From Marinobacterium ramblicola (GTDB lineage: Bacteria > Pseudomonadota > Gammaproteobacteria > Pseudomonadales > Balneatricaceae): 64,000 bases of DNA. Of the stretch, positions 16,860 through 25,452 are shown in pieces; the stretch's first letter is position 1, and each line of letters begins with the position of its first letter. The stretch spans positions 1-64,000 of the forward strand of contig NZ_JAHREP010000012.1 of NCBI RefSeq assembly GCF_019084545.1, in the 5' to 3' direction. Made by a program: the position numbers and the translations under genes. The notes under the pieces are model-generated. The model ran no database searches. It worked only from the letters and a program-made list of their open reading frames with translations, and was not told the origin of the DNA.

Positions 16860-18458
16860 ATGAACTCTCCTGGAATATTTACCCCGCGTAACCGATCCGA
16901 GCTGCTTGACCGTCAACTCAGTGTGCTCAGTATCGTCTGCCGTACCCTGACCCGCTCGCTCGATCTCAGTGCCAGTCTCGACGAGCTGCTCAAGGTGCTG
17001 CATATGGAGGGCGGCATGAAGCACGGACTGGTGGCACTGATGGATCCAGAGTTGGGTGAGCTCTGCGTCAGTGCCGTGCACAGCAGCTCCGAGATGGTCC
17101 AGCAGGCGAAGAACGCCGTGCGCTATCGCCGTGGCGAGGGGATCATCGGTTCGATTTTGCAGAGCGGTCATCCGGTGGTGCTGAGGAAACTGTCGTCGGA
17201 ACCCAAGTTTCTCGACCGTCTGGCGCTGTACGACTGGGAGTCTCCCTTTATCGGCGTGCCGCTGAAGGACCAGAGCGGCGAGGTGATCGGTGTGCTCAGT
17301 GCACAACCGGTATCGGAGCTGGAGGAGTTCCTGTCCGATGAGTCCCGCTTCATGGAGATGGTCGCGAACCTGATCGTGCAGGCGGTGCGTCTGTTGGCTC
17401 AGGTGCAAACCCAGCAGCGCAACATTACCGACGAGCGAGACGAACTGCGCCGTACCGTACGTGCCAAGTTCGGCTTCGACAACCTGATGGTCGGGCACAC
17501 CTCGGCGATGAAGCAGGTGTTCGACCAGATCCGCCGCGTCGCCAAGTGGGACACCACGGTACTGATCCGCGGTGAGTCCGGTACCGGTAAGGAGCTGGTG
17601 GCCTGTGCCATTCACTACAACTCGCCCAAGGCGCACAACAGTTTCGTCAAGCTGAACTGTGCCGCGCTACCGGAAAACCTGCTCGAGTCCGAGCTGTTCG
17701 GTCATGAGAAAGGCGCCTTTACCGGTGCCGTGAAGATGCGCCAGGGGCGCTTCGAGCAGGCCGATGGCGGCACCCTGTTCCTTGACGAGATCGGTGAGAT
17801 CTCCCCGCTGTTCCAGGCCAAGCTGTTGCGCGTGTTGCAGGAGGGGGAGTTTGAACGGGTTGGCGGTAACAAGACGATCCGGGTCAATGTGCGCATCGTC
17901 GCCGCCACTAACAGGAACCTGGAACAGGAGGTGCGCGAGGGCAACTTCCGCGAGGATCTCTACTACCGCCTCAACATCATGCCGATCAACCTGCCGGCGC
18001 TGCGTGAGCGCAAGGCGGATATCCCTGAACTGTGCGGCTTCCTGCTCGACAAACTGTCGAAGAACCAGGGGCGCAAGCTCAACATCACCGATGCCGCGAT
18101 CCGCATACTGATGGGGCATGGCTGGCCCGGTAACGTGCGTGAACTGGAGAACGTGCTGGAGCGCGCCGCGATCATGACCGAGGATGGCGAGATCGACCCC
18201 TCGGCACTCTCCCTGCAGGGGCTGGATACGCCGCGTCCAACCGCTCCGGTTACCGCGCTGTCGATGGCCCCGGCAGCGATGCCGACCGATGCGGGACGAC
18301 CGTTGGACGATCCCGAGCTGGATGAACGCGAGCGGGTTATCGCTGCACTGGAGCAGGCCGGTTGGGTACAGGCCAAGGCGGCGCGTCTGCTCAATATGAC
18401 GCCGCGTCAGATCGCTTACCGCATCCAGACCATGAATATCGATGTGAAGAAGATCTGA
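16860..18458 (+). CDS. nifA: NifA, sigma-54-dependent activator of nitrogen-fixation genes
   Basis: A 532-aa enhancer-binding protein. A GAF domain (about 15-165) is followed by the AAA+ domain with Walker A GESGTGKEL (near 237) and the sigma-54 contact loop GAFTGA (near 285). A C-terminal Fis-type helix-turn-helix follows (about 490-530; AARLLNMTPRQIAYRIQ). The linker between AAA+ and HTH lacks the Cys pair of oxygen-sensitive rhizobial NifA, consistent with control by NifL instead. Starts are possible at 16833, 16857 and 16860. AGGAGG at 16849-16854 best serves 16860. The nifL stop lies inside this ribosome-binding region, so the two are translationally coupled. Confidence 0.95.
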   Translation: MNSPGIFTPRNRSELLDRQLSVLSIVCRTLTRSLDLSASLDELLKVLHMEGGMKHGLVALMDPELGELCVSAVHSSSEMVQQAKNAVRYRRGEGIIGSILQSGHPVVLRKLSSEPKFLDRLALYDWESPFIGVPLKDQSGEVIGVLSAQPVSELEEFLSDESRFMEMVANLIVQAVRLLAQVQTQQRNITDERDELRRTVRAKFGFDNLMVGHTSAMKQVFDQIRRVAKWDTTVLIRGESGTGKELVACAIHYNSPKAHNSFVKLNCAALPENLLESELFGHEKGAFTGAVKMRQGRFEQADGGTLFLDEIGEISPLFQAKLLRVLQEGEFERVGGNKTIRVNVRIVAATNRNLEQEVREGNFREDLYYRLNIMPINLPALRERKADIPELCGFLLDKLSKNQGRKLNITDAAIRILMGHGWPGNVRELENVLERAAIMTEDGEIDPSALSLQGLDTPRPTAPVTALSMAPAAMPTDAGRPLDDPELDERERVIAALEQAGWVQAKAARLLNMTPRQIAYRIQTMNIDVKKI

Positions 18459-18497
18459 AACCCGCTGGTTCGAGACTTCCAGCCGATTAATATCCGG

Positions 18498-18533
18498 GGG
18501 TGGATCGCTGGGCGCAACGGAGCGATCCGACCC
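18498..18533 (+). terminator. Hairpin downstream of nifA
   Basis: GGATCGCT (18502-18509) pairs with AGCGATCC (18521-18528) and is flanked by GGG and CCC that can extend the stem past one mismatch. No T run follows, so it is a tentative terminator for nifLA. The remaining bases to 18746 show no gene; the promoter of the EAL-HDOD gene should lie there. Confidence 0.45.
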
Positions 18534-18746
18534 TCCCTCACTCGCTGTCTCTGTCGCAGATGAGATCTAAACTGCCGAAGGCCCTTGACACTCCCGCGCA
18601 CTAGACGCGTAAACTGTCGCCTAAGAAAATCATACTGTTAAGTGTATCTTGGTGATCCTGGATACAGGAGTGTACAGAGTCCCGCCAAAAGTTTCCGAGC
18701 TGGGGCGGCGACAATTTCCAGAGTAGAAAAATAAGGAAGAACAGGG

Positions 18747-19973
18747 ATGACCCGGTCGCTCATCGATGAGAATAATGTCCTGCTGGCTTCGCAACCGATC
18801 TATGACAATGACGACCGCGTAGCGGGGGTCGAGCTGCTCTACCGCAACGATCTCGGGCAGCGCGTGGATGAGGTTGGCGAGGTTCGCGCAACCAGTGAAC
18901 TCCTGTTTAACTTCTGCGCCGGCATCACCCGGCAGACCGACCATTATCAACAGCCTGCCTATATCAACGTGTCGGCGGATTTTCTCCATTCCAAGGCGTT
19001 TTTCCCCATCGATCCAGCCCGTGTCGTGATTGAACTGGTCGAGACGATCAAGCCTGACCGTCGTCTGATCGAAGCGGTGGCCGACTGGCACAGTCGCGGC
19101 TTCCGTTTCGCGCTCGACGACTTCGGTTTTCAAGAGCGCTGGCTCCCACTGCTGGACTATACCTCGGTGATCAAGGTCGATGTGTTGAACACGGAGTTTC
19201 AGGCAGCAACCGACTACCGTCAGCAGTTTGACCGTCCTGGCCTGAGCTGGCTGGCCGAAAAGGTCGAGGATCAGCGTACGCTGTCAGCCTATCGCGAAGC
19301 GGGTTTCGACCTCTACCAGGGTTATTTCCTCGCTCGTCCGGTTCATATCTTCGGCAAGAAGCCGACAGCCAATGTCGTGCAACTGACTCGTGTGATTCGA
19401 GAACTCTATGCCGAGGAGCCGGAGCCGGGACGTATCGTCGACCTTATCGCGACGGACCCTAATCTTTCAGTGAGTCTTCTCAAGGTCGTCAACAGTCCGT
19501 TGTACCGGGCGGCGCATCCGATCAAATCGCTGCAGCAGGTGGTGATCTGGCTCGGTATGGATAACCTGCGGCGCTGGGCGATCATCATCGAGGCGATCAA
19601 GCTGAGTTCGACGGAAAAGGCGCGCATGGTGTTGATCCGGTCGGAGTACTGTCGCCTGCTCGCCATGCGTAGCGCAAATGAGATGCTGGATCCCTCTCAT
19701 GCCTTTCTGGTTGGCCTGTTGTCCGGTGTCGGGATCCTGCTATCGGTAGAGCCCGAACTCTTTCTGCAGGAGATACACGTCGACGACGAGATCGCGCAAG
19801 CGGTGCTTGAACACAGAGGGCGGCTCGGAGCGCTACTGTCGCAAACCCTGGCGATCGAGAAGGCGATCTCGCTGAAGCAAAAGCCGGAGCTGGAGACGGT
19901 TCCGATGCAGGATCTGGTCGAGTATGGCCGGGTTACCCTCCAGGTCCAGCAGATGCTGTCCGAGTTCCTCTAA
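18747..19973 (+). CDS. EAL-HDOD signalling protein
   Basis: A 408-aa soluble protein. An EAL-type domain (about 1-205) is followed by a HDOD domain (about 210-400; LKVVNSPLYR, LGMDNLRRWA). The EAL motif itself reads ELL, but the Asn of YINVSADF, the Glu of IELVET, DDFGF, the Lys of VIKVDV and LYQGYFLARP are present. The EAL-HDOD (YuxH-like) family includes c-di-GMP binders that have lost hydrolysis; whether this one is active cannot be decided. AAGGAAG upstream supports the ATG. The gene sits between nifA and the nifB promoter, an unusual place, and may be only a passenger. Confidence 0.88.
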   Translation: MTRSLIDENNVLLASQPIYDNDDRVAGVELLYRNDLGQRVDEVGEVRATSELLFNFCAGITRQTDHYQQPAYINVSADFLHSKAFFPIDPARVVIELVETIKPDRRLIEAVADWHSRGFRFALDDFGFQERWLPLLDYTSVIKVDVLNTEFQAATDYRQQFDRPGLSWLAEKVEDQRTLSAYREAGFDLYQGYFLARPVHIFGKKPTANVVQLTRVIRELYAEEPEPGRIVDLIATDPNLSVSLLKVVNSPLYRAAHPIKSLQQVVIWLGMDNLRRWAIIIEAIKLSSTEKARMVLIRSEYCRLLAMRSANEMLDPSHAFLVGLLSGVGILLSVEPELFLQEIHVDDEIAQAVLEHRGRLGALLSQTLAIEKAISLKQKPELETVPMQDLVEYGRVTLQVQQMLSEFL

Positions 19974-20019
19974 GCCCGCTCCAGGCCGGTTAACAGCCGG
20001 CCCTTTCTTCCGAGCCATG

Positions 20020-20035
20020 TGTCGTAGATATGACA
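20020..20035. promoter_or_regulatory. NifA upstream activator site A of nifB
   Basis: A perfect TGT-N10-ACA centred about 118 bases upstream of the expected nifB transcription start (near 20146). It lies in the short gap after the EAL-HDOD gene. Confidence 0.75.
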
Positions 20036-20048
20036 ATTGCCCGGAATC

Positions 20049-20064
20049 TGTCCCATACGATACA
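20049..20064. promoter_or_regulatory. NifA upstream activator site B of nifB
   Basis: A second perfect TGT-N10-ACA, offset 29 bp from site A and about 90 bases upstream of the expected start. Confidence 0.75.
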
Positions 20065-20118
20065 AGCCATCAACGCGAATGTTTTTAATTAATCCTTTTA
20101 AAACAGGTGGATAGACTA

Positions 20119-20134
20119 TGGCCTGAGGTTTGCA
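20119..20134 (+). promoter_or_regulatory. Sigma-54 promoter of the nifB operon
   Basis: TGGCCTGAGGTTTGCA has GG-N10-GC spacing and the TTTGCA form of the -12 box often seen at nif promoters. It lies 69 bases upstream of the nifB ATG and downstream of two NifA sites. Confidence 0.82.
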
Positions 20135-20202
20135 CTCTGCTCTGCAAGCAGGTGATCTGCATCTGAAAAACAGGCCGCAAGGCCAGCAGAGGAGTGAAAC
20201 CG

Positions 20203-21711
20203 ATGGAGTTGACAGTCCTGAACGATACCCCGAGCGAAAGCGCTGGCGGTTGCTCTACCAGCTCATGCGGCAGCAGCAACGATCAACTCAGCCATCTGCC
20301 CGACGAGATCAAGCAAAAGGTGCACAATCACCCCTGCTACTCGGAGGAGGCGCACCACTACTTCGCCCGCATGCACGTTGCGGTTGCACCGGCCTGTAAT
20401 ATCCAGTGCCACTACTGCAACCGCAAGTATGACTGTGCCAACGAGTCGCGCCCGGGCGTGGTGTCCGAGCTGCTGACGCCGGATCAGGCGGTGAAGAAAA
20501 CCAAGGCGGTGGCGGCCAATATCCCGCAGATGACCGTGCTCGGTATCGCCGGCCCCGGCGACCCACTGGCCAACCTGGAGCGTACCTTCGAGACCTTCCG
20601 TCGCCTCAGCGAGGAAGCACCGGATATCAAGCTTTGTGTATCGACCAACGGCCTGGCGCTGCCGGCAGCGGTGGAGGAGCTGTCCAGGCACAACATCGAC
20701 CACGTCACCATCACCATCAACTGCGTCGATCCGGAGGTCGGGGCGCAGATCTACCCTTGGATCTACTGGAACAACCGCCGTATCTACGGCAAGAAAGCCG
20801 CCAGGATCCTGATCGAGCAGCAGCAGAAAGGGTTGGAGATGCTGGTGGCCAAGGGGATTCTGGTCAAGGTCAACTCGGTGATGATCCCCGGTGTCAACGA
20901 CCAGCATCTGAAAGAGGTGAGCCGCATCGTCAAGCAGAAGGGCGCCTTCCTGCACAACGTGATGCCGCTGATCTCCGAAGCCGAGCACGGCACCTTCTAC
21001 GGCGTCATGGGGCAGCGCGGCCCCTCCAACGAAGAGCTGATGGATCTGCAGGACGAATGCTCAGGCGACATGAACATGATGCGCCACTGCCGCCAGTGTC
21101 GTGCCGATGCGGTGGGTCTGCTCGGTGAGGACCGCGGTGACGAGTTCACCATGGACAAGATCGAGCAGATGGATATCGACTACGAGGCGGCGATGGTCAA
21201 GCGTGCGGCGATCCATCAGGGCATCGCCGAAGAGCTGGCCGAGAAGGAGAAGAAGCGGGCGGTACTGGCAGCGGTCAAGGTGCCCAGCGGTCCGGCGGCG
21301 GAGAACACGCACTTCCGTCCGGTACTGATGGCGGTGGCGACCAGCGGCGGTGGCATGATCAATCAGCACTTCGGTCACGCCACCGAGTTCCTGATCTACG
21401 AAGCTTCCTCCAACGGCGTGCGCTTTATCAGCCATCGTAAGGTCGATCAGTACTGCATCGGTAACGATACCTGCGGCGAGAAGGAGAGTGCGCTCTCCGG
21501 CAGTATCCGCGCCCTGGCCGGTTGCGAGGTGGTGCTCTGCTCCAAGATCGGCTTTGAGCCCTGGGGACTGCTGGAGGAGGCGGGTATCCAGCCCAACGGC
21601 GAACATGCCATGGAGCCGATCGAAGAGGCGGTGATGGCGGTGTACGAAGAGATGATCGCCACCGGTCGGCTTGACCATGCCAAAGGTGCAAGCAGTCAGA
21701 TGAGTGCCTGA
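20203..21711 (+). CDS. nifB: NifB, FeMo-cofactor core (NifB-co) synthase
   Basis: A 502-aa radical-SAM enzyme that fuses two 4Fe-4S units and inserts the carbide and a sulfur to make NifB-co, the precursor of the nitrogenase cofactor. The SAM-cluster motif C65-x3-C69-x2-C72 is in APACNIQCHYCNRKYDC. GIAGPGDPL is the SAM-binding loop, and further Cys (RHCRQCRADAVG) bind accessory clusters. Residues about 340-502 form the NifX-like domain that binds the product. ATG 20203 (family N-terminus MELTVL) is chosen over GTG 20194 because GAGGAG lies 8 bases upstream. First gene of the operon. Confidence 0.96.
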   Translation: MELTVLNDTPSESAGGCSTSSCGSSNDQLSHLPDEIKQKVHNHPCYSEEAHHYFARMHVAVAPACNIQCHYCNRKYDCANESRPGVVSELLTPDQAVKKTKAVAANIPQMTVLGIAGPGDPLANLERTFETFRRLSEEAPDIKLCVSTNGLALPAAVEELSRHNIDHVTITINCVDPEVGAQIYPWIYWNNRRIYGKKAARILIEQQQKGLEMLVAKGILVKVNSVMIPGVNDQHLKEVSRIVKQKGAFLHNVMPLISEAEHGTFYGVMGQRGPSNEELMDLQDECSGDMNMMRHCRQCRADAVGLLGEDRGDEFTMDKIEQMDIDYEAAMVKRAAIHQGIAEELAEKEKKRAVLAAVKVPSGPAAENTHFRPVLMAVATSGGGMINQHFGHATEFLIYEASSNGVRFISHRKVDQYCIGNDTCGEKESALSGSIRALAGCEVVLCSKIGFEPWGLLEEAGIQPNGEHAMEPIEEAVMAVYEEMIATGRLDHAKGASSQMSA

Positions 21712-21722
21712 GGAGGTGCCTT

Positions 21723-22001
21723 ATGTCCCTGAGCATTATTGAAAGCTGCGTCAACTGCTGGGCGTGTTACGACGTCTGCCCCAGCGAGGCGATCTATGAG
21801 GCGGCGCCTCACTTCCTGATCGATGCCAAGAAGTGCACCGAGTGTGAAGGGGATCACGCCGATCCGCAGTGCGCCAGCATCTGTCCGATCGAAGGTGCCA
21901 TTCTGGATGCGGCCGGCGAGGCGATCAACCCGCCCGGCTCGCTGACCGGGATACCGCCGGAGATGATGGAGAGGGCGATGGCCGAGATCCAGGCACGCTA
22001 G
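21723..22001 (+). CDS. fdxN: nif-associated 4Fe-4S ferredoxin FdxN
   Basis: A 92-aa two-cluster ferredoxin with CVNCWACYDVCP (about 9-20) and a second, widely spaced motif starting CTECEGDHADPQCASICP. This is the irregular 2[4Fe-4S] pattern of ferredoxins encoded next to nifB. In Azotobacter FdxN supports NifB-dependent cofactor synthesis as electron donor. It starts 11 bases after nifB with GAGGAGG in the gap. Confidence 0.92.
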   Translation: MSLSIIESCVNCWACYDVCPSEAIYEAAPHFLIDAKKCTECEGDHADPQCASICPIEGAILDAAGEAINPPGSLTGIPPEMMERAMAEIQAR

Positions 22002-22036
22002 GGGTGTAGTCAGGGGTACTGGAGAGAGGAGGTTCC

Positions 22037-22462
22037 ATGGCGCAGGTGGTGTTTTACGAAAAGCCCGGTTGCATCAACAACCGCAAGCAGAAGCAGTTGC
22101 TCGAACAGGCCGGACATCAGCTCGATCTGCGCAATCTGCTCAGCAGCACGTGGACACCGCAGAGCCTGCGCCCCTTTCTTGGCCCCGAGCCTGATGGCTG
22201 GATCAACAACAGCCATCCGGATCTAAAGGCGGGCAAACTGGCGCTCGACCTTGATGATCCTGACGCGGTATTGGCACAACTCTGTGCCGATCCGCTACTG
22301 ATTCGACGTCCGCTGATGCAGATCGGCGGGCACTGTCTGCAGGGTTTCGATGCCGGGCAGGTCGACCGCATGATCGGCCTGACCCAGCTCCCCGAAGGGG
22401 ATATCGAAACCTGCCCCAAGCGCCACACCCTGTCCCCGTGTTCGGCGGAGGGGGTGAAGTAA
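22037..22462 (+). CDS. nifO: NifO / ArsC-like nitrogenase-associated protein
   Basis: A 141-aa member of the ArsC/Spx thioredoxin-fold family (VVFYEKPGCINNRKQ at the N-terminus, LLIRRPLMQIGG near 95). The single active-site-type Cys is in GCINN, without the usual CxxC. In Azotobacter the gene in this position, nifO, is linked to molybdenum and electron allocation between nitrogenase and nitrate reductase; the biochemistry is unsettled. GAGAGGAGG precedes the start, and nifQ follows with no gap. Confidence 0.83.
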   Translation: MAQVVFYEKPGCINNRKQKQLLEQAGHQLDLRNLLSSTWTPQSLRPFLGPEPDGWINNSHPDLKAGKLALDLDDPDAVLAQLCADPLLIRRPLMQIGGHCLQGFDAGQVDRMIGLTQLPEGDIETCPKRHTLSPCSAEGVK

Positions 22463-23074
22463 ATGGCACTGGCGGCACTGCAGACATTGAGCCGGTTCGA
22501 GCGATTGATGGCGGTCGCGGCGGGTGGAGAAACCGACCGTCATCTCGCTCACCTTATTCTCGGCCCCCGGCTGGGCCTGGGTTGTCTGCCGCTGAACCTG
22601 GGGTTGGCACCCGAGCGTTTCGCGGCGCTGGTCGAGCGTCACTTTCCTGATCTGTGCGATAGCGATGCAGAGGAGTGTCTGCTTCCGAATCCCGGTGAGG
22701 CGCAGCTGCTGGAAACCCGTTCGGCCCTGCGTGACGAGCTGTGCTCAATGCGTGATGACGAGCGCGAGGAGCTGGTAGCACTGTTGGAGGAGTATCGAGC
22801 GGCAGGAGTTGCACCCGAGCTGTCGCTGATCGTCGCCACCGGTTGCCTCGGCGGCGAACATCTCTGGCGCGACCTGGGTTTCCCCGACCGTGCCAGCCTG
22901 AGCGAACTGATGCAGAGCGCGTACCCAGGGCTGAAAGCGCTGAATGACCGCGATATGAAGTGGAAGCGCTTTTTCTACAAGCAGTTGTGCGAGCGGGGCG
23001 GCGGTTACGTCTGTCGTGCGCCGAGCTGCGATCAGTGCAGCGCCTACAGCGACTGCTTCGGTCCCGAGGAGTAG
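22463..23074 (+). CDS. nifQ: NifQ, molybdenum donor for FeMo-cofactor
   Basis: A 203-aa protein whose C-terminus holds the diagnostic C-x4-C-x2-C-x5-C motif (CRAPSCDQCSAYSDC, about 184-198). This motif binds a Mo-Fe-S cluster that delivers molybdenum to the NifEN/NifH scaffold. ATG 22463 directly follows the nifO TAA. A GAGGAG inside the end of nifQ serves the next gene. Confidence 0.94.
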   Translation: MALAALQTLSRFERLMAVAAGGETDRHLAHLILGPRLGLGCLPLNLGLAPERFAALVERHFPDLCDSDAEECLLPNPGEAQLLETRSALRDELCSMRDDEREELVALLEEYRAAGVAPELSLIVATGCLGGEHLWRDLGFPDRASLSELMQSAYPGLKALNDRDMKWKRFFYKQLCERGGGYVCRAPSCDQCSAYSDCFGPEE

Positions 23075-23078
23075 GCGG

Positions 23079-24686
23079 ATGACTGGGCTGCACTCTGGCG
23101 TGACCCACGAGACGATGACACAGCTCAGCGCCTACCACAGACTGAGCAAGCACCGTCTTGATAGCTACGCACCGGGGCCGGAAACCCTGGACTGGGACGA
23201 TCAGCCCAACGTGTTCCGCAGCTTCGACGGCGCGCCGCGTATTGCATTGCCGCTGGTGGACGATCGTGCCGATTCGGTGCCGGTGGAGGTACTGTTCAGC
23301 GCCGATCTGGCGCGACAGCCGCTGGACCTGGCATCGTTGTCCAGCTTTCTGCGCTACGCCGGCGGACTGACCGCCTGGAAGGTGTTGGGCCCCGACCGCT
23401 GGTCGCTGCGTGCCAACCCCTCCAGCGGCAACCTGCACCCGACCGAGCTTTATCTGCTGCTGCCCAAGGCCGAATCCTGGGACGCCGGGCTGTACCACTA
23501 CGACGTACTGTCGCACTGCCTGGAGCAGCGTCTGCCACTGCCAGGCGATACGGTGCCGGGCATCAGCCTGATCCTGACCTCCGTGCTGCAGCGCGAGGCG
23601 TGGAAATATGGCGTACGGGGGTTGCGCTACTGCCTGCTGGATACCGGTCATATGCTGGCCCAGTGCCAGGCCTCGGCGGCGATGCTGGGCTGGGCAGTGC
23701 AGTTGCACAGCATCGATCATCAGACCCTGTGTCGGCTGACCGGCATTCGCCGCGAAGAATACCGGGTGGTGGAGGCGGAGTATCCGGAACTGCTGATTCG
23801 CATCGGCCAGGCCACTACCGACTACCAGAGGTTGGCCGAGCTGTGCGAACAGTCAACCGACTGGTGCAGCGTGCCGAGCAGGCTCGGTCCGCGTTCCCCC
23901 TACAACTGGCGTGAATGCCATGCCATGGCGCAGGCGTTCAGCGCGACACCGAGTGCTCAGCTCGCGACTCGCGCCGAGGTGCCGGCGACCGGACCCGGCG
24001 GGTTCGGTGAGCGCCAGGCCGCCGAGGTGATCCTGAGCCGGCGCAGTGCCCAGGGCTACAACCATGAGCGGGTACTGTCCCAGGCCGAGTTCAGCGCACT
24101 ATTGCAGCCGTTGATTGCCGGGCAGAGCCGGATGCAACTGGAGCCGGCACAGCTACACCTGCTGCTGTTCGTGCACAGCGTGGAGGGCGTGCAACCGGGC
24201 ATCTACCTGCTGCCACGTTCGGAACAGGGCGAACGCCTGATGCGCAGCGCGATTACGCGCTGGCCAGAGTGGCAGCCGGTCCGGCTGGGGAGCGGAGTGC
24301 AACTGATGCAGCTGAAAACCGCCAATACCCGCAAGGTCGCGGCGCAGCTGTGCTGCAACCAGATGATCGCGGCGGCCAGCGCCTGCACGCTGATGATGCT
24401 GGCGGAGTACGAAGCGCCGCTGGAACAGCAGGGATTGGCTGGATACCAGCAGCTCTACCACGAGGCCGGCGTGCTGGGTCAGGCGCTCTACCTGAGCGCC
24501 ACGGCACTGGGCTTGAGCGGTACCGGCATCGGCTGTTTCTTCGACGATGCCGTGCATGAACTGCTCGGACTCGAAGGCGAGGCGATGCAGGTGGTGTATG
24601 GATTCGCACTGGGTGAAGGGAAGCAGGATTCGCGGGTGACCGGTCTGTCCGGTTACCACCATCTTCGGGATACGAGCAATGTCTGA
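23079..24686 (+). CDS. SagB/ThcOx-type FMN oxidoreductase (double nitroreductase fold)
   Basis: A 535-aa protein with two nitroreductase-like halves. The N-terminal half has SagB hallmarks: SLRANPSSGNLHPTELYLLL (about 110) and KYGVRGLRYCLLDTGHMLAQ (about 180). The C-terminal half repeats the fold (SRRSAQGYNH near 325; ALYLSATALGLSGTGIGCFF near 475). SagB enzymes in peptide clusters oxidise azolines with FMN, but no precursor peptide or cyclodehydratase partner lies next to this gene. It sits 4 bases after nifQ and overlaps the ankyrin gene, so it is in the nifB operon; its substrate there is unknown. ATG 23079 is chosen from GAGGAG 7 bases upstream; the frame extends further up only inside nifQ. 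Confidence 0.82.
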   Translation: MTGLHSGVTHETMTQLSAYHRLSKHRLDSYAPGPETLDWDDQPNVFRSFDGAPRIALPLVDDRADSVPVEVLFSADLARQPLDLASLSSFLRYAGGLTAWKVLGPDRWSLRANPSSGNLHPTELYLLLPKAESWDAGLYHYDVLSHCLEQRLPLPGDTVPGISLILTSVLQREAWKYGVRGLRYCLLDTGHMLAQCQASAAMLGWAVQLHSIDHQTLCRLTGIRREEYRVVEAEYPELLIRIGQATTDYQRLAELCEQSTDWCSVPSRLGPRSPYNWRECHAMAQAFSATPSAQLATRAEVPATGPGGFGERQAAEVILSRRSAQGYNHERVLSQAEFSALLQPLIAGQSRMQLEPAQLHLLLFVHSVEGVQPGIYLLPRSEQGERLMRSAITRWPEWQPVRLGSGVQLMQLKTANTRKVAAQLCCNQMIAAASACTLMMLAEYEAPLEQQGLAGYQQLYHEAGVLGQALYLSATALGLSGTGIGCFFDDAVHELLGLEGEAMQVVYGFALGEGKQDSRVTGLSGYHHLRDTSNV

Positions 24687-25119
24687 GTTCAATTCTGCCG
24701 AAGTCGGAGTCGGCGATATCGATCAACCCGGCGATCATGGTCTGACCCAGTTGATGGTCGCGGCCCATCGCGGCGACAGCCTGGCGGTGGCACAACTGAT
24801 CGCCCGTGGCGCCGATGTGAACCGGCGTAACGATGACGGCAACAACGCGCTCTGGTTCGCCTGCCGCGCGGACAGCCCCGACTGCGTACGCGAGCTGATC
24901 CGCCAGGGCATCAACGTCGACAACCAGAACCTGAACGGCGCCACGCCGCTGATCTGGTCCAGTGCTGCGGGCAAGCGGGAGATGGTCGAGATGCTGCTGG
25001 CCGCCGGAGCGGATACCGAATTGAGAACGCTGGACGACTTCTCCGCACTGGATGTCGCCGGCAGCCGCCAAATCATGAAACTGCTGATGGCCACAACCCG
25101 CATTGCGATTGGCCAGTAA
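24679..25119 (+). CDS. Ankyrin-repeat protein in the nif operon
   Basis: A 146-aa protein made almost entirely of about three ankyrin repeats. Examples are GLTQLMVAAHRGDSLAVAQL, NNALWFACRADSPDCVRELI and ATPLIWSSAAGKREMVEMLL, each ending in a GADV/GINV/GADT turn. No signal peptide is visible, so it is likely cytoplasmic and a protein-binding adaptor. Its start overlaps the end of the SagB-like gene by 8 bases, which suggests linked expression and perhaps partnership. No specific target can be named. Confidence 0.85.
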   Translation: MSEFNSAEVGVGDIDQPGDHGLTQLMVAAHRGDSLAVAQLIARGADVNRRNDDGNNALWFACRADSPDCVRELIRQGINVDNQNLNGATPLIWSSAAGKREMVEMLLAAGADTELRTLDDFSALDVAGSRQIMKLLMATTRIAIGQ

Positions 25120-25134
25120 ACCTGAGGACAGGCT

Positions 25135-25452
25135 ATGACTACCGAAGAGAAGATTCGCAAGCAACTGGCCGAGAACTCCGTGCTGCTCTATATGAAGGGC
25201 ACACCGGACGATCCGAAATGTGGATTCTCCCGCAACGCGGTGGAAGCGTTGAAGGGACTCGGCAACAGCTACGCCTTCGTCAACGTGCTGGAAGCGCCAT
25301 TCATCCGCGAGAAGCTGCCGAGCATCTCCAACTGGCCGACCTACCCGCAGCTGTTCATCAACGGTGAACTGATCGGCGGTAGTGACGTGATCGTGGCGAT
25401 GGTCGAGGACGGCAGTCTGAAGCCGATGCTGGACGCCGTTGGAGGTGCCTGA
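25135..25452 (+). CDS. Monothiol CGFS glutaredoxin (Grx5nif type)
   Basis: A 105-aa Grx4/Grx5-class monothiol glutaredoxin with active site KCGFS (near residue 29) and the glutathione-binding WPTYPQLFINGELIGGSD segment. CGFS glutaredoxins carry 2Fe-2S clusters to target proteins, usually with a BolA partner. A grx gene in the nifB-nifQ region is also present in Azotobacter (grx5nif). Its TGA overlaps the ATG of the BolA gene. Confidence 0.92.
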   Translation: MTTEEKIRKQLAENSVLLYMKGTPDDPKCGFSRNAVEALKGLGNSYAFVNVLEAPFIREKLPSISNWPTYPQLFINGELIGGSDVIVAMVEDGSLKPMLDAVGGA

